From: Prochilodus magdalenae
Taxonomy: Eukaryota; Chordata; Actinopteri; Characiformes; Prochilodontidae
Direction of reading: 5' to 3'
Assembly (NCBI GenBank): GCA_024036415.1
Contig: JAMWET010000550.1
Span: 1 to 64,000 of the forward strand
Length of the DNA: 64,000 nt
Every line of letters starts with the position of its first letter. The first letter of the stretch is position 1. Made by a program: the position numbers and the translations under genes. This document shows, piece after piece, positions 10,242 to 22,170 of this stretch. The notes under the pieces were generated by a model. It ran no database searches and had not been told where the DNA came from. It saw only the letters and a list, made by a program, of their open reading frames with translations.

Positions 10242-13200
10242 CACACTAACACATGACACTTACTGAGTTACTGTACACCAACACACTACTTACAGTACAC
10301 TAACACATTACACTTACTGAGTTACTGTACACCAACACACTACTTACAGCACACTAACACATTACACTTACTGAGTAACTGTACACCAACAACCTACTTA
10401 CAGTACACTAACACATTACACTTACTGAGTTACTGTACACCAACACGCTACTTACAGCACACTAACACATTACACTTACTGAGTTACTGTACACCAACAC
10501 ACTACTTACAGTACACTAACACATTACACTTACTGAGTTACTGTACACCAACACGCTACTTACAGTACACTAACACATTACACTTACTGAGTAACTGTAC
10601 ACCAACACCCTACTTACAGCACACTAACACATTACACTTACTGAGTAACTGTACACCAACACACTACTTACAGTACACTAACACATTACACTTACTGAGT
10701 TACTGTACACCAACACGCTACTTACAGCACACTAACACATTACACTTACTGAGTTACTGTACACCAACACCCTACTTACAGCACACTAACACATTACACT
10801 TACTGAGTAACTGTACACCAACAACCTACTTACAGTACACTAACACATTACACTTACTGAGTTACTGTACACCAACACGCTACTTACAGCACACTAACAC
10901 ATTACACTTACTGAGTTACTGTACACCAACACACTACTTACAGTACACTAACACATTACACTTACTGAGTTACTGTACACCAACACGCTACTTACAGCAC
11001 ACTAACACATTACACTTACTGAGTTACTGTACACCAACACACTACTTACAGTACACTAACACATTACACTTACTGAGTTACTGTACACCAACACACTACT
11101 TACAGTACACTAACACATTACACTTACTGAGTTACTGTACACCAACACGCTACTTACAGCACACTAACACATTACACTTACTGAGTTACTGTACACCAAC
11201 ACACTACTTACAGCACACTAACACATTACACTTACTGAGTTACTGTACACCAACACACTACTTACAGTACACTAACACATTACACTTACTGAGATACTGT
11301 ACACCAACACACTACTTACAGTACACTAACACATTACACTTACTGAGTTACTGTACACCAACACGCTACTTACAGCACACTAACACATTACACTTACTGA
11401 GTTACTGTACACCAACACACTACTTACAGTACACTAACGCATTACACTTACTGAGTTACTGTACACCGACACACTACTTACAGCACACTAACACATTACA
11501 CTTACTGAGTTACTGTACACCAACACGCTACTTACAGCACACTAACACATTACACTTACTGAGTTACTGTACACCAACACACTACTTACAGTACTCTAAC
11601 ACATTACACTTACTGAGTTACTGTACACCAACACGCTACTTACAGCACACTAACACATTACACTTACTGAGTTACTGTACACCAACACGCTACTTACAGC
11701 ACACTAACACATTACACTTACTGAGTTACTGTACACCAACACGCTACTTACAGCACACTAACACATTACACTTACTGAGTTACTGTACACCAACACGCTA
11801 CTTACAGTACACCAACACATTACACTTACTGAGTTACTGTACACCAACACACTACTTACAGTACACTAACACATTACACTTACTGAGTTACTGTACTCAA
11901 CACACTACTTACAGTACACTAACGCATTACACTTACTAAGTTACTGTACACCGACACGCTACTTACAGTACACTAACGCATTACACTTACTGAGTTACTG
12001 TACACCGACACACTACTTACAGTACACTAACGCATTACACTTACTGAGTTACTGTACATCCACACACTACTTACAGTACACTAACACATTACACTTACTG
12101 AGTTACTGTACACCAACACGGCACTTACAGTACACTAACACATTACACTTACTGAGTTACTGTACACTAACACACTACTTACAGCACACTAACGCATTAC
12201 ACTTACTGAGTTACTGTACACCGACACACTACTTGCAGTACACTAACACATTACACTTACTGAGTTACTGTACACCAACACGGCACTTACAGTACACTGA
12301 CACATTACACTTACTGAGTTACTGTACACTAACACACTACTTACAGTACACTAACGCATTACACTTACTGAGTTACTGTACACCGACACACTACTTACAG
12401 CACACTAACACATTACACTTACTGAGTTACTGTACACCACCACACTACTTGCAGCACACTAACACACTACACTTACTGAGTTACTGTACACCGACACACT
12501 ACTTACAGCACACTAACACATTACACTTACTGAGTTACTGTACACCGACACACTACTAACATTACACTTACTGAGTTACTGTACACCGACACACTACTAA
12601 CATTACACTTACTGAGTTACTGTACACCGACACACTACTTACAGCACACTAACACATTACACTTACTGAGTTACTGTACACCGACACACTACTAACATTA
12701 CACTTACTGAGTTACTGTACACCGACACACTACTTACAGCACACTAACACATTACACTTACTGAGTTACTGTACACCAACACGCTACTTACAGCACACTA
12801 ACACATTACACTTACTGAGTTACTGTACACCAAGACACTACTTACAGCACACTAACACATTACACTTACTGAGTTACTGTACACCACCACACTACTTACA
12901 GTACACTAACACATTACACTTACTGAGTTACTGTACACCAACACACTACTTACAGTACACTAAAACATTACACTTACTGAGTTACTGTACACCAACACAC
13001 TACTTACAGTACACTAACACATTACACTTACTGAGTTACTGTACACCAACACGCTACTTACAGTACACTAACACATTACACTTACTGAGTTACTGTACAC
13101 CAACACACTACTTACAGTACACTAACACATTACACTTACTGAGTTACTGTACTCAACACACTACTTACAGTACACTAACACATTACACTTACTGAGTTAC

Positions 13201-13248
13201 TGTACACCAACACGCTACTTACAGTACACTAACATACTACACTTAGTT
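10242..13248. repeat. Satellite array of 54-bp units (about 56 copies)
   Basis: About 3.0 kb of head-to-tail units of 54 bp. Each contains TTACACTTACTGAGTTACTG, then TACACCAACAC, a variable A/G, CTACTTACAG, then T or C, then ACACTAACAC. Units differ at a few fixed positions (CAGT or CAGC, CACAC or CACGC, CCAAC or CCGAC, CACATT or CGCATT). Three units around 12551-12730 are shortened to 41 bp by the same 13-bp loss. The edges fade into unique DNA with one diverged unit each. Because 54 is a multiple of 3, stretches stay open in frame (an 18-residue repeat), which is not evidence of coding. Confidence 0.97.
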
Positions 13249-13980
13249 AACCTCCTGTGCACACTCGCCTGTTACTCCCAGTGTTGCTAAATATCAGAAG
13301 AACCCCCGCATACAACCAGTGCATCAGTAAAGGGGAAGGATATGTTATGCATGCTCTCCTCTGTCTAGCGTACAGGAGGGCAGTGGTGTTTCTAGGACTG
13401 CTGAAATGGGGTGGCCATTATGTGTCTAAGTCAATTTTAGGGGATCTAAAGCCCACTGACCCGAAGCATGGAGGTCATTACTTTGACCATGACATCTATA
13501 AAGAAGACTCAACGCCTCATTAATACATTCATATGCACAGTGCATAATGCACAATGTAGCAAAGCTAAAGTAGGCATCTTATTCAAATATTCCGTTCCAC
13601 TGAACAGCAGCGCAATGCCACAGTGGGTAATAGGGAGAGTCGGGAGAATTCCCAGTGGGCCAGTAGCATTTTGGGCCACTTACTATGAGCTAACTCAGGC
13701 ATATAAGCACAAGAACACCCAGACATCCTATAAATGTTCCATTCCCAGATATATACTGTATGGCGCGGTTAAACCAACAGTCCTCACCGCTGCCTCTGTT
13801 TGCTGTAACTCACTGGACTGAGATCAGATGAAGCTGAAGATATCTTCTTGCTCTTAATTCCCGGTCCACTTTAAATGATGCAGAACTTACATTGAGACGA
13901 TCATTGGGACGCTAGTGTGTAACTGCTACATTATTTAATGTGGAACAGGAATTCCATTAGCAGGCTAACATCAGCCTTAA
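13249..13980. other. Intergenic, no recognised gene
   Basis: Open frames at 13257-13523 (88 codons) and 13468-13821 (117 codons) on + overlap in different frames and match nothing I recognise. Confidence 0.5.
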
Positions 13981-13984
13981 ATTC

Positions 13985-14525
13985 AACGTGATGATGTGGT
14001 GTTAAGGTGTTAATGGTGTCCATTGCAGTCTTTGGCAATGTTGACGTGGTGTTAAGGACAGATGTTGTAATGGTCTGCATGCATGTAGTCTGGCGTCTCA
14101 CAACATCACACCGACCCACCAAGTTTCATTTCTGCAGATTTCGCGGTAGGGGTGGAGGTGGAGTGACACCAGGCCTTCTGGATGTGTGATGTGTAACAGC
14201 AAAGCGTTCATCTTGGTGCTGACCATTGTGCACCCACACACTGATTCATTGGTCGTCTCAACCAAGACAACAGCGGGACTCATGCCTGAAGATCACCCGC
14301 TACCATTCTGAGTCACTCCATGACAGTCTGACACGACACCACTGCAGTCTCTGGCGATGTTGACGTGGTGTTAAGGCCAGTCTTTGTAACGGTCTGCATG
14401 CATGTAGTCCTGTGTGGTGCAGGGCCAGCGGTGCTACAACAGGATGATTGCATGTCTCATGATGTCAAACCTACCCACCAGGTTTCATTTCTGTTGGTTG
14501 ATTCTTCTGATGAGTGTGTATAAGC
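13985..14525 (-). mobile_element. Family A Tc1-like relic, copy 5 (composite)
   Basis: Two reverse-strand family pieces are joined. 14020-14135 repeats the HTH/leader part that also occurs at 14340-14500, and between them lies the LVETTNESV/GGDDQ region with the shared deletion junction (14135-14185). The right end carries the family terminus CTGATGAGTGTGTA (about 14508-14521). Confidence 0.7.
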
Positions 14526-15340
14526 TATATTAGTTATGCATTGTGACGCTGTGAGTTTCTGTTTTTGATAATGGCAAAGAAACTAGGATGGCATTACCAC
14601 CCTTACAAAATATCTGCCCTTATTCACCGAAATGCATTAATATCCGTGACTGTGCTATCTACCTGCTAATACTGAGAGGACACAGACAGAACATTATGGC
14701 TTTCTCCCAGAGGAGTCTAGCTAGCTGCATAAACAAGCAGATTGGCTGCTCAGATTTCTGGGATAGCCAGTGTAACTTTGACCACCTGCAAAAAGTGAAT
14801 TGGTTTCAGGATAACTCGCCTTGCAAAACTTGAATTTTTCATTTCCTTGTTCATCTTCTCACCGGCCAGTAAGCACAAGAGATATGCTTCCACCAGCATA
14901 AAGATATAATATGAAAAACACATCCCACAGTGAACTTTAATCCAGCAAATAAACATTTTAATCGGGCATTAAAATAGGTAGAAGTGTCCTCTCTGTAGAG
15001 GACGTGTTAGCTTATTGTCATTTAACCAGACCTCTGCATCTGACTAAATAATGTATAGACATTTATGTGTCCTCACAATTTGTTGCTCGGTACCCTTGAC
15101 TGAGCTCAATGCACAGCCTGTCGTTCCCTATTGTATATAGGACTGGCACACGGCCAGCTATGAAAGATTACTGCAGCCTGTTTGGTGTATACAGGCTCCT
15201 AATGGACAAACAAGATTCAGGGCAAAGCCGGGGTAAAGCATTAATATGGTGGGAAATGAAAGAGCGCTCGTATAGCTTCCATATTTCTCCGCCATAAAAG
15301 GGGAATTTTACACGACTTTATCCCATTAACACAAACTAAA
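14526..15340. other. Intergenic, no recognised gene
   Basis: AT-rich, no recognisable protein motif or repeat. Confidence 0.5.
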
Positions 15341-15344
15341 TATT

Positions 15345-15780
15345 CTATTTGTTTTTAGCTTGCCGTCAGTGGTGCTTATGCTAATTGGTGGGGAACCGCA
15401 GGCTTGTTGGAGAGACATTAACATGCAGCAGGCTTATAATTAGAGAATTAAAAAGAAAGTCCATTTTTAATCTTCTTTGGCAAAGAAGACTAATGGTCTT
15501 TGCTTCACATGCACAGTCAAAGCATTAATCTCTGTTGATTTGGCTAATTGCTTTCTGTCTCACGCATTTAAAGAGCATGGAAGGATGATCTAATTCGCAT
15601 CAAACTCCAGGGTGTTACATCTATATCAGGCATTTAAAGAGACTGCGGTTTTTTGAAGGATGATTATACTGCTCCCTAACAGCAAACTCCATGTGTACAT
15701 CTATATCCGGATCATCAGAACTGCGGGTTTTTTGCACGCTGAGGAGGTTTTAATTCGGGGGTCCAGGGGTATAGTGTTGC
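15345..15780. promoter_or_regulatory. Repeat-poor, homeodomain-site-rich segment (putative CNE)
   Basis: Many TAAT/ATTA cores in a stretch without transposon sequence (TGCTAATTGG, GACATTAACATG, TTATAATTAGAG, GGCTAATTGC). The texture resembles conserved non-coding enhancers near developmental genes. 15566-15715 contains an imperfect local duplication (CATTTAAAGAG, GAAGGATGAT, GCAAACTCCA, ACATCTATATC occurring twice in the same order). Conservation cannot be tested here. Confidence 0.3.
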
Positions 15781-16540
15781 GGATCAATGACGCATCCATT
15801 GGGCCTTAGGAGAACGTATTGGCTTGGAGGAGAGGAGGTGGTAAGCAGAGCCAGATGTGAGCAGTAATTGGGTCGGCCTTGTGATTCTTCAGGAAGTGTG
15901 AGTGTGTGTGAGAGCGAGAGAAGGAGGAAAGATTAAGCGAGATAATCAGTGTGTGAGCACTTTACGGAAATGTGTGAGTGGGCGTGTGTGAAGGGTTGTG
16001 AGGTCTGGTCGATATCACTTATGGTCTGATCTGATCCCAGGCAACACCAAGGCTGATATACCGATACATTCTAAAGTCTCTTTGTGCACCTTCGAAGGGG
16101 ACTTTTTGATGGACATTAAACGTTATATATTTGATTAGCGTTAGCATTAGCTGCTAATATACAAGACTTATCTATGTATAATGCATTATATGCATTATAT
16201 GTATTATATGCATCTTTTCAGACCCATAATTTGGGGTTTTCTACTCACAGTTGAAGAAGGAACAGAAGCATCTGTGGACTTTCTCAGATCTGTAGCATGG
16301 TTATATGCCAAAGACAAATGTTTATCTGGTAGGGCCAGTTGTTGTGGTCTTCCAGGTCCTATACAGTTGTTTAAAGTCCTCAATTATCTTACATCTTTTG
16401 TAATTTGTACATCATTTGACTTTAAATTAAATAAATGAAGGTTGATTTTGCATGTACTGTATATGTAAATACTGTTAAACGTAGCTCGAACAGACTCCAG
16501 AACAAAACCTTAATACATGCAAATACACTTATCGCTGAAA
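15781..16540. other. Intergenic, no recognised gene
   Basis: Contains a small array of GCATTATAT/GTATTATAT steps (16182-16212) and GT/GA-rich patches. No gene is recognised. Confidence 0.5.
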
Positions 16541-16544
16541 GTGT

Positions 16545-17190
16545 CGGATTGCAGTGCTATTGGGAAGTCAGATAAAGGCTGCTAATAACAATAAATGATA
16601 ATGAGTTTTATTGATATGGGCAATATTTACTAAGCTACACATACAGAAGTAGTGTCTTTCAGTATGGTGTTGGGTAACACAACATATCTGCTAACACAAC
16701 ATGCCAGATGCCTTGGCACTGAGCTGTAAAGTTTCCTAATGGTGTCCTGCGATCTCATGCAGCTTGAATATTCTTACGCAGTTCCTACAGACTGTGCAGT
16801 AGAGGTGGAGGTGGACTGACACCAGGTCATCTGGAGGTGGGACGTGTAACAACAAACCACTCATCTTAGCGCTGACCTTGGTGCCTCAACACACGTTGGT
16901 CATCTCCACCAAGACAAAGGAAGGACTCGTCGTGAAAATGACCTGCTGCCGTGAGTCACTCCATGACCGACTGGCACGACACCATTGCAGTCGTTGGCGA
17001 CGTGGCGTGGTATTAAGGGTTGTTATCATAATGGCCAGCATGCATGTAGTCTGCTGTCATACAGCCATCTGCCAACAGCGCTGGCATTTACTGGATGACT
17101 CAAAGATGGCATTACTGCTCAATGAATGTCAAACCTACCTCTCATTTCGTTCGTTTCGTTTCATTCTTGTCGGTTGATGCCATTTTGAAT
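16545..17190 (-). mobile_element. Family A Tc1-like element, copy 6 (most complete)
   Basis: Reverse-strand copy spanning nearly the whole internally deleted form. The 3' flank is at 16545-16680, the transposase C-terminus with the CATGCAGCTTGAATATTC segment at 16755-16775, and the shared deletion junction at 16790-16835. The GGDD region is near 16885-16915, the HTH-adjacent part at 16960-17100, and the leader ends CATTCTTGTCGGTTGATGCC at 17161-17180. Frames are broken throughout. Confidence 0.75.
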
Positions 17191-17520
17191 GGAAAACAGA
17201 TTTGTATATTGTGCATGTACAGATTTGCCACTGTTGGTCGATCCATATTACTGTACGCTTCAATACACCTGCACATTCAGCTACTTCCTTTACACCATGA
17301 ATTTGGCACACCCAAATACATCCCCTTACGGCTTTGTGATACATTTTCCACACAGTGATTTAGACATTCTCTGCACTGCACCACCTCTTCTCAATCTATG
17401 AATCCCATCACTCATACCCTCAGCCATTTACTCTATAGCCCCATCATCCTTGTACCTCTCCATCTGTGGGAGCCTGAAGTTACTGCTAACTTAAACACAC
17501 AAGGTAAATAATTTTAGTCT
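17190..17520 (-). repeat. Interspersed repeat family B, copy 1 (HTH remnant)
   Basis: Shares an ordered series of blocks with 35045-35490 and 20235-20395: TACACCTGCA-ATTCAGCTAC, CACCTCTTCTCAATCTATGA, TAGCCCCATCATCCTTGT, GGAGCCTGAAGTTACT. The minus-strand frame at 17353-17135 reads VKEVAECAGVLKRTVIWID, a helix-turn-helix-like segment also present in copy 3, so the family is probably a degraded DNA transposon. Exact superfamily not recognised. Confidence 0.5.
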
Positions 17521-18115
17521 TGTCTAAACGGCTACACTTCGGACAAGTGGAAATGTGTGTACATGTTATTATGCGCTAAACCATTTAATTAAACATAACA
17601 AGATCATTCCAGACTCGTCCTATTGGTCTGTTCATCGTGACATCTGCTGGAGTTAGCAAATTTGACCTGAAAGTGACTATATGAGGATTGGCTCTCGAAA
17701 CTATCACTATCCACATCAGCATTAATCGACCGGCTGATAGATTGACTGAGTGTGCGGTGTTTCATAGAGAGCTTTGTGTGTATGTGTGTGTGAGGCAGCC
17801 TCAGGCTCGTCTGATCCCGTGTCTCAACCCCTGCTTGATAACTCCATGTTCAGAGCGGGCTCTGTTTTCCCACCGCTGTCAGTTCCTTTATCCCTCCTTC
17901 CACTTCCTCCATCCCTCCGTCCCTCCCTCGCTTCCCTCCCTCCATCTCACCCCTCCATTCGAGTGTGTTCTGACAGGAGATGCAGCTCAAAAGCAATCCA
18001 TCGCTCTGTGAAGGAGATATTTTTAGAGAGCTCATGTCAGTCACCAGGCGTGGAAGTACTTGTGTGAAGTCAATTTCGCCTGGAGGGGGATTTCTCGATC
18101 TCGCCGTGGCGGCGC
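17521..18115. other. Intergenic with pyrimidine-rich tract
   Basis: 17885-17955 is a CCCTCC/TCCATC-rich tract that gives overlapping open frames on both strands. No gene is recognised. Confidence 0.5.
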
Positions 18116-18121
18116 GAGCAC

Positions 18122-18192
18122 GGGAGACAGAGAGAAAAAGAGAGAGAGAGAGAGAAAGCAAGAGAAGAAGGCGAGCGCGTGAAAGAGAGCAT
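18122..18192. repeat. (GA)n-rich tract
   Basis: Imperfect AGAG repeats. Confidence 0.85.
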
Positions 18193-18700
18193 GAAACAGA
18201 CTGAAAGACAGCTTTTTCCCCCCTTTTTCTTCCTCTCGGTTTTCTGGGAAGGTCATGAAATTAGCAGCCAGCGGGGCTGACTCACAGAGGCCCTGCAGGG
18301 ACAGATAGCCTTTGTGTGGGCCACGCTGGCCTGCGCTGGCTGGCTGGTACACACTGGGCTGGATTGTCAGGGCATGTCAGCCTGCCCCAGTCTCCTCTCT
18401 GCACACACACACATATTAACACCGCCTCAGCACAGCCTGTCCTGAGAAACAGGGTGGGCCACACACAGGAAGCAAATTACTATCTCACACAGACATACAG
18501 TTATACAGACATAATTAGAAGTCACAGTGATCACTGTCAGTATAAATATAGATCATACAATCAGTACTGATATAAGCTGAAGTATAAGTACCTGTAGCAT
18601 CTGTACTTCACTGGAGTATTTCTGCTCCTGAATGCTTTTCACTATCATATAGTACATTTCAAAATTTATAAAACCATTTTAATACCTAAATTACATTTTC
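18193..18700. other. Intergenic, no recognised gene
   Basis: GC-richer at 18250-18440, then AT-rich. Nothing coding is recognised. Confidence 0.45.
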
Positions 18701-19110
18701 AGCTCCACTTTGTAGTTCTACAGCTACAGACGGTAGTCCATATGTTCCTCTGTACACTCTATCCCCGTTTTACCCTGTTCTTTAATAGTCAGAACACCCA
18801 CAGGACCACCACAGAGCACTGAGGTGTTTAAAAACTCCAGCGGCACCAGCAACACCGATCCACTTACCCTAGCACAACACACACAACCACCACGTCAGTG
18901 TCACTGTAGTGCTGAGAATGATCCACCACCCCCATAATACCTGTGGTGGTCTATTTGAAGGTGGTCTCTTGTTTGTGGTGGACCATTGAAATAAAGGTGA
19001 TGGGGGGATGACAAAGTAGGCGAGAAACAGACGGACTACAATCTGTAACCACCACCGCCCATATGCGTCCATGTGTCATCTACACTGACGTGGATGGTAA
19101 GGAATAGAAC
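18700..19110. mobile_element. Family D non-autonomous element, copy 1
   Basis: Inverted terminal segments: TACAGACGGTAGTCCATATG at about 18725-18744 pairs with the reverse complement of GGACTACAATCTGTAACC near 19033-19050. Between them lies the family core (GTCAGAACACCCACAGGACC, CACGTCAGTGTCACTG, a CACCACC-rich part). A second copy lies at 25415-25765. No coding capacity; it looks like a MITE. Superfamily unknown. Confidence 0.65.
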
Positions 19111-19230
19111 TGCTGGAGGGCATCCCAGAATCAAAAGCTTGTATAGCATGTATAAAGTTAATATAGATATATAGAGTGATGTGTGCACCTGTTATATAAG
19201 TGTTGTTTCTTCTGGTTGTGTCTATAGACG

Positions 19231-19450
19231 GTGTGGTTGGTGTAGCTCAGCAGGTAACACCACTACCTGCCAGGGAACCACCACCACATGTAGGAGACTG
19301 GGGTTCAAATCCCGGTCTGGGTGACTATGCTGTGCTACACCAATAGGAGTCCTTGGGCAAGACTCCTAACACTACACTGGCCCACCTGTAATATGATTAA
19401 CCCTGTAAGTCGCTCTGGATAAGAGCTTCCGCTAAATGCTGTAAATGTAG
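19231..19450 (+). mobile_element. tRNA-derived SINE, copy 1
   Basis: The head resembles a tRNA gene with internal Pol III promoter: box A TGGTGTAGCTCAGCAGGTAA (19238-19257) and box B GGTTCAAATCCC (19302-19313). A tRNA-unrelated body (CTATGCTGTGCTACACCAAT, CTTGGGCAAGACTCCTAAC) follows, and then a tail AAGTCGCTCTGGATAAGAG with GCTAAATGCTGTAAATGTA. The tail type is shared with LINE partners in fish. Box spacing and flanks do not fold into an intact tRNA, so it is a SINE, not a tRNA gene. Confidence 0.9.
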
Positions 19451-19975
19451 ACATAAGGCTATGATCTGCCCAGACTTGGTCGTGTCTCACTTGAACAGCT
19501 ACACTGTCCCTGTGAAATGAACACAGAGAGCACTGACAGGAGACTCTGTCCACATCTGTAGTTAACGTTCAGCGTTAATGAAGTATCTGATCACTTCACT
19601 GCACGGCTGAAGTTTGATTCGTACCCCTCTCACACTACCAGATCTTCACACTGTCAGAGCTCTGTTCCTGGAAAATCCCCTCAAACTGTGCAAATTTGTT
19701 GGAAAGTGCAAACCGGGGGTTAGAAACCCAGGTTAAACCTCACGCAAGAGTACATCCAGCTTTAAATAATGCTGCTATACCTGTCAAAGTCATGCTAACT
19801 GAGGGTTTAACAGCTATCTGCTAACTGTTTAACATGCTAACTGCAGTCTAGGGGTTTAACAGCTATCTATTTTCACCAGTCAGCTAGTCATTCAAATAGT
19901 AGTTGAGGGTTAGTCATTACCATGTTAAATATCACTAGTGTTTTAGGCCTCTGTAACATTGTAATAGAAGCTTGC
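19451..19975. other. Intergenic, no recognised gene
   Basis: A CTAACTG...GGGTTTAACAGCTATCT phrase occurs twice (19795-19825 and 19835-19875), a small local duplication. No gene. Confidence 0.45.
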
Positions 19976-19979
19976 TAAC

Positions 19980-20225
19980 ATGGGTAGGTTTGACATTGTG
20001 AGACATGGGAATGATTCAGGTTTCACGCTCCCCCACACACTGTGACATAAGCAAAGACAGGTCTTATCGCTGTACCTGACTGACCCAACAGCCATAACTG
20101 CAGATAATTAGTGTCAGCCCAATTGGTAGACTGCTACATGACGCAGGACTAGATGCACACGGCAACTGCCCATAACACCATGGCATTGTCACCATAGACT
20201 ACTATGGTGTTGTGCCACACAGCGG
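19980..20225 (+). mobile_element. Family A relic, copy 7 (5' half only)
   Basis: Starts with TGGGTAGGTTTGACATTGTG and runs through the leader and the N-terminal transposase region, stopping before the GGDD part. It abuts a family B fragment. Confidence 0.65.
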
Positions 20226-20234
20226 GTCATTCTG

Positions 20235-20395
20235 AATAACAAGTCCACATAGACATTCACTCTGTTGTAGCACCTCTTCTCAATCTATGAGTCCCAGCAC
20301 ACACATCACAGGTATTAATGGCCTCATCATCCTTGTGCAATGCCACCTGCAGTAGCCTGAAGTTACTACCAGCTTAAACATACAAGCTGACCTTT
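20235..20395 (-). repeat. Interspersed repeat family B, copy 2 (fragment)
   Basis: Has CACCTCTTCTCAATCTATGA, CATCATCCTTGTGCAA and AGCCTGAAGTTACTA in the same order as copies at 17190-17520 and 35045-35490. Confidence 0.5.
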
Positions 20396-20464
20396 TGTTT
20401 GTTTTGAAACGCCATCATAATCAACATACGCATAATCATTTCATGCACTGACCTTCTGTGAGGA

Positions 20465-20600
20465 AGCGTTTAGAGGCATTAGACACTGACTTCTGGTTCC
20501 TTTTACCACCACTGTGAACAATCCTGATCCAGCAAGGCTCTAATAGGTCTAAAATAGACCAATTCACATCACGCCATTCTGAATAGGGGATAAAATTGGC
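20465..20600 (-). repeat. Interspersed repeat family C, copy 2
   Basis: Reverse orientation of the family seen at 2676 and 32935: TAGAGGCATTAGACACTGAC, CTGGTTCC, CACCACTGTGAACAATCCTG. Confidence 0.5.
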
Positions 20601-21570
20601 TAAAAATTTCTATCTAGAAATGATTTCACCTCTTTTGCATTATGACTTGATGAGATCAGATGCAATGGCCTTGAAACCGCAAACCATTCCCTGGAACATT
20701 TTCTGCTCTTCAGTCCTTCGTTGGCCATTTAATTCCCATCCATAGTGGAGAGCATTGGTAATAAACTCCCTGCACCTCTGAACGTCTTAGTTTATCCTTT
20801 TCTTGGACCTGTTCAAGGTGGTGTTCGTGCATATGTGTGCGTGCCGAGGAAACGCTCATTTATTTCAGTCGTTTAACACTGAATTAATACTCATTGCTGG
20901 CAGCTGGGCCTTCTGTAATCATCACCTGCAGCTAGTGCTTCTAAAGGAGTTAGTGAAGGACTACTCCAAGCTCTCTACTTCTCCACAGCACACATTAGCG
21001 TCAGTGCCAGGGGTGGCAGGATCACACTCGCAGCTACAATCAGCGGGAAGAGAGATTCCAGAGAGCCGCGGTAGGCGTGTGGAGAAATATCCTTCACATT
21101 TGACATCATAGCAGGTGTAAAAATGAAAAGCATGCCTGTTCGGTATACACCCATAAGAAAGACTGCTCATATTTACACCCACCCAGAGCAAATATCAGGT
21201 CATCCTTAAAGGGTTAGCTCAATGATAAATGAAACGTGTATCGTGTACTACTTTACTCAAACACAGTTAATCAGCCATGGCAGGTTTGAGGTCTGAAGTT
21301 TGCTTTGGTGTTTTGCAAGGCTAGCATAACTAGCAAATAATCTAAAACATGAATGCATAAATCATCATACACAGATCTCAAATTACACCAAGTCGTTACA
21401 CCTGCACATGTAAAATTTGTTGGTTAAAACTGAAAGAAAAACATCACATGCACAAAAGCTTGATGTTTAGGCCTCAAAAGCAAAATCAACATTCTACAGA
21501 TAAAGATCGCCAAAAGAACAGCTGCGCAAAGAGCTCAATCCAGAAGGAATTAGGTTTGAAGGAATCAAGT
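20601..21570. other. Intergenic, no recognised gene
   Basis: A 102-codon open frame at 20803-21111 on + has no recognisable motif or supporting splice context. Confidence 0.45.
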
Positions 21571-21574
21571 TTTG

Positions 21575-22170
21575 ACTTGGGTAGGTTTGACATTGTGAGA
21601 CATGCGTATGAGTTAAGTTGTTTACGCTCAGCCATGCATATGATGTCAGCAAGGACGGGCTTTATCGCTGTACCTGACTGACCCAACAGCCATGATTGTG
21701 GACATTCAGTGAGCAGTGATGCACTCCATGAATCATCCTGTCACTCCACCTCCAACTCTACCACAACATCTGCAGGAACTGTGTGAGGATATTTAAGATG
21801 CATGGGAATGGATTAAACAGGACACCATTAGGAACCTCTACAACTCCATGCTGAGATTTCTGACATGAGGCCCGACACCATACCGAGATACGACCTCTGT
21901 ATGTATAGCTCAATGAATATTGCATATATATTTGGGACAATATAAAAGCTTTATAGTCTAAGACTACACTTTGTGCTGTCCAATTGAGCATGTACAAGAG
22001 AGAGATAGGTTAGAAAGGCTGGGGTGAGACATGGTGGCCTGACTCCGTACTGAGAGACTCTACTTCTGTATGTGTAGCTCAATAAATATTATAATATCAG
22101 GCTATATGTATCATCATTTATTGTTCCTAGGGTTAGAGGTTAACTTTCTTACCAATGGCATTGCGATTCC
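21575..22170 (+). mobile_element. Family A relic, copy 8
   Basis: Leader (GGTAGGTTTGACATTGTGAG at about 21580), then a deletion larger than in the other copies: the sequence jumps at about 21740 from the HTH region straight to TCACTCCACCTCCAACTCT. It then runs through the AWDG-like C-terminus and the 3' flank with AATAAATATT and a GCATTGCGATTCC end. Confidence 0.7.

Noticed and set aside
12233..12559. 108-codon open frame made of an 18-residue repeat
   Set aside because: It exists only because the 54-bp unit is a multiple of three and this frame lacks stops. There is no start context, splice context or family match.
10242..13248. A regularly spaced repeat array that could be mistaken for a CRISPR array
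   Set aside because: The units are contiguous 54-mers with no unique spacers, and the context is a vertebrate genome. It is a satellite.
19231..19320. Possible tRNA gene with boxes A and B
   Set aside because: The flanking body and the AAGTCGCTCTGGATAAGAG tail are those of a SINE, and a second decayed copy exists at 34387. No clean cloverleaf is seen.
20803..21111. 102-codon frame on +
   Set aside because: No recognisable motif and overlapped by a minus-strand frame. Compatible with chance.
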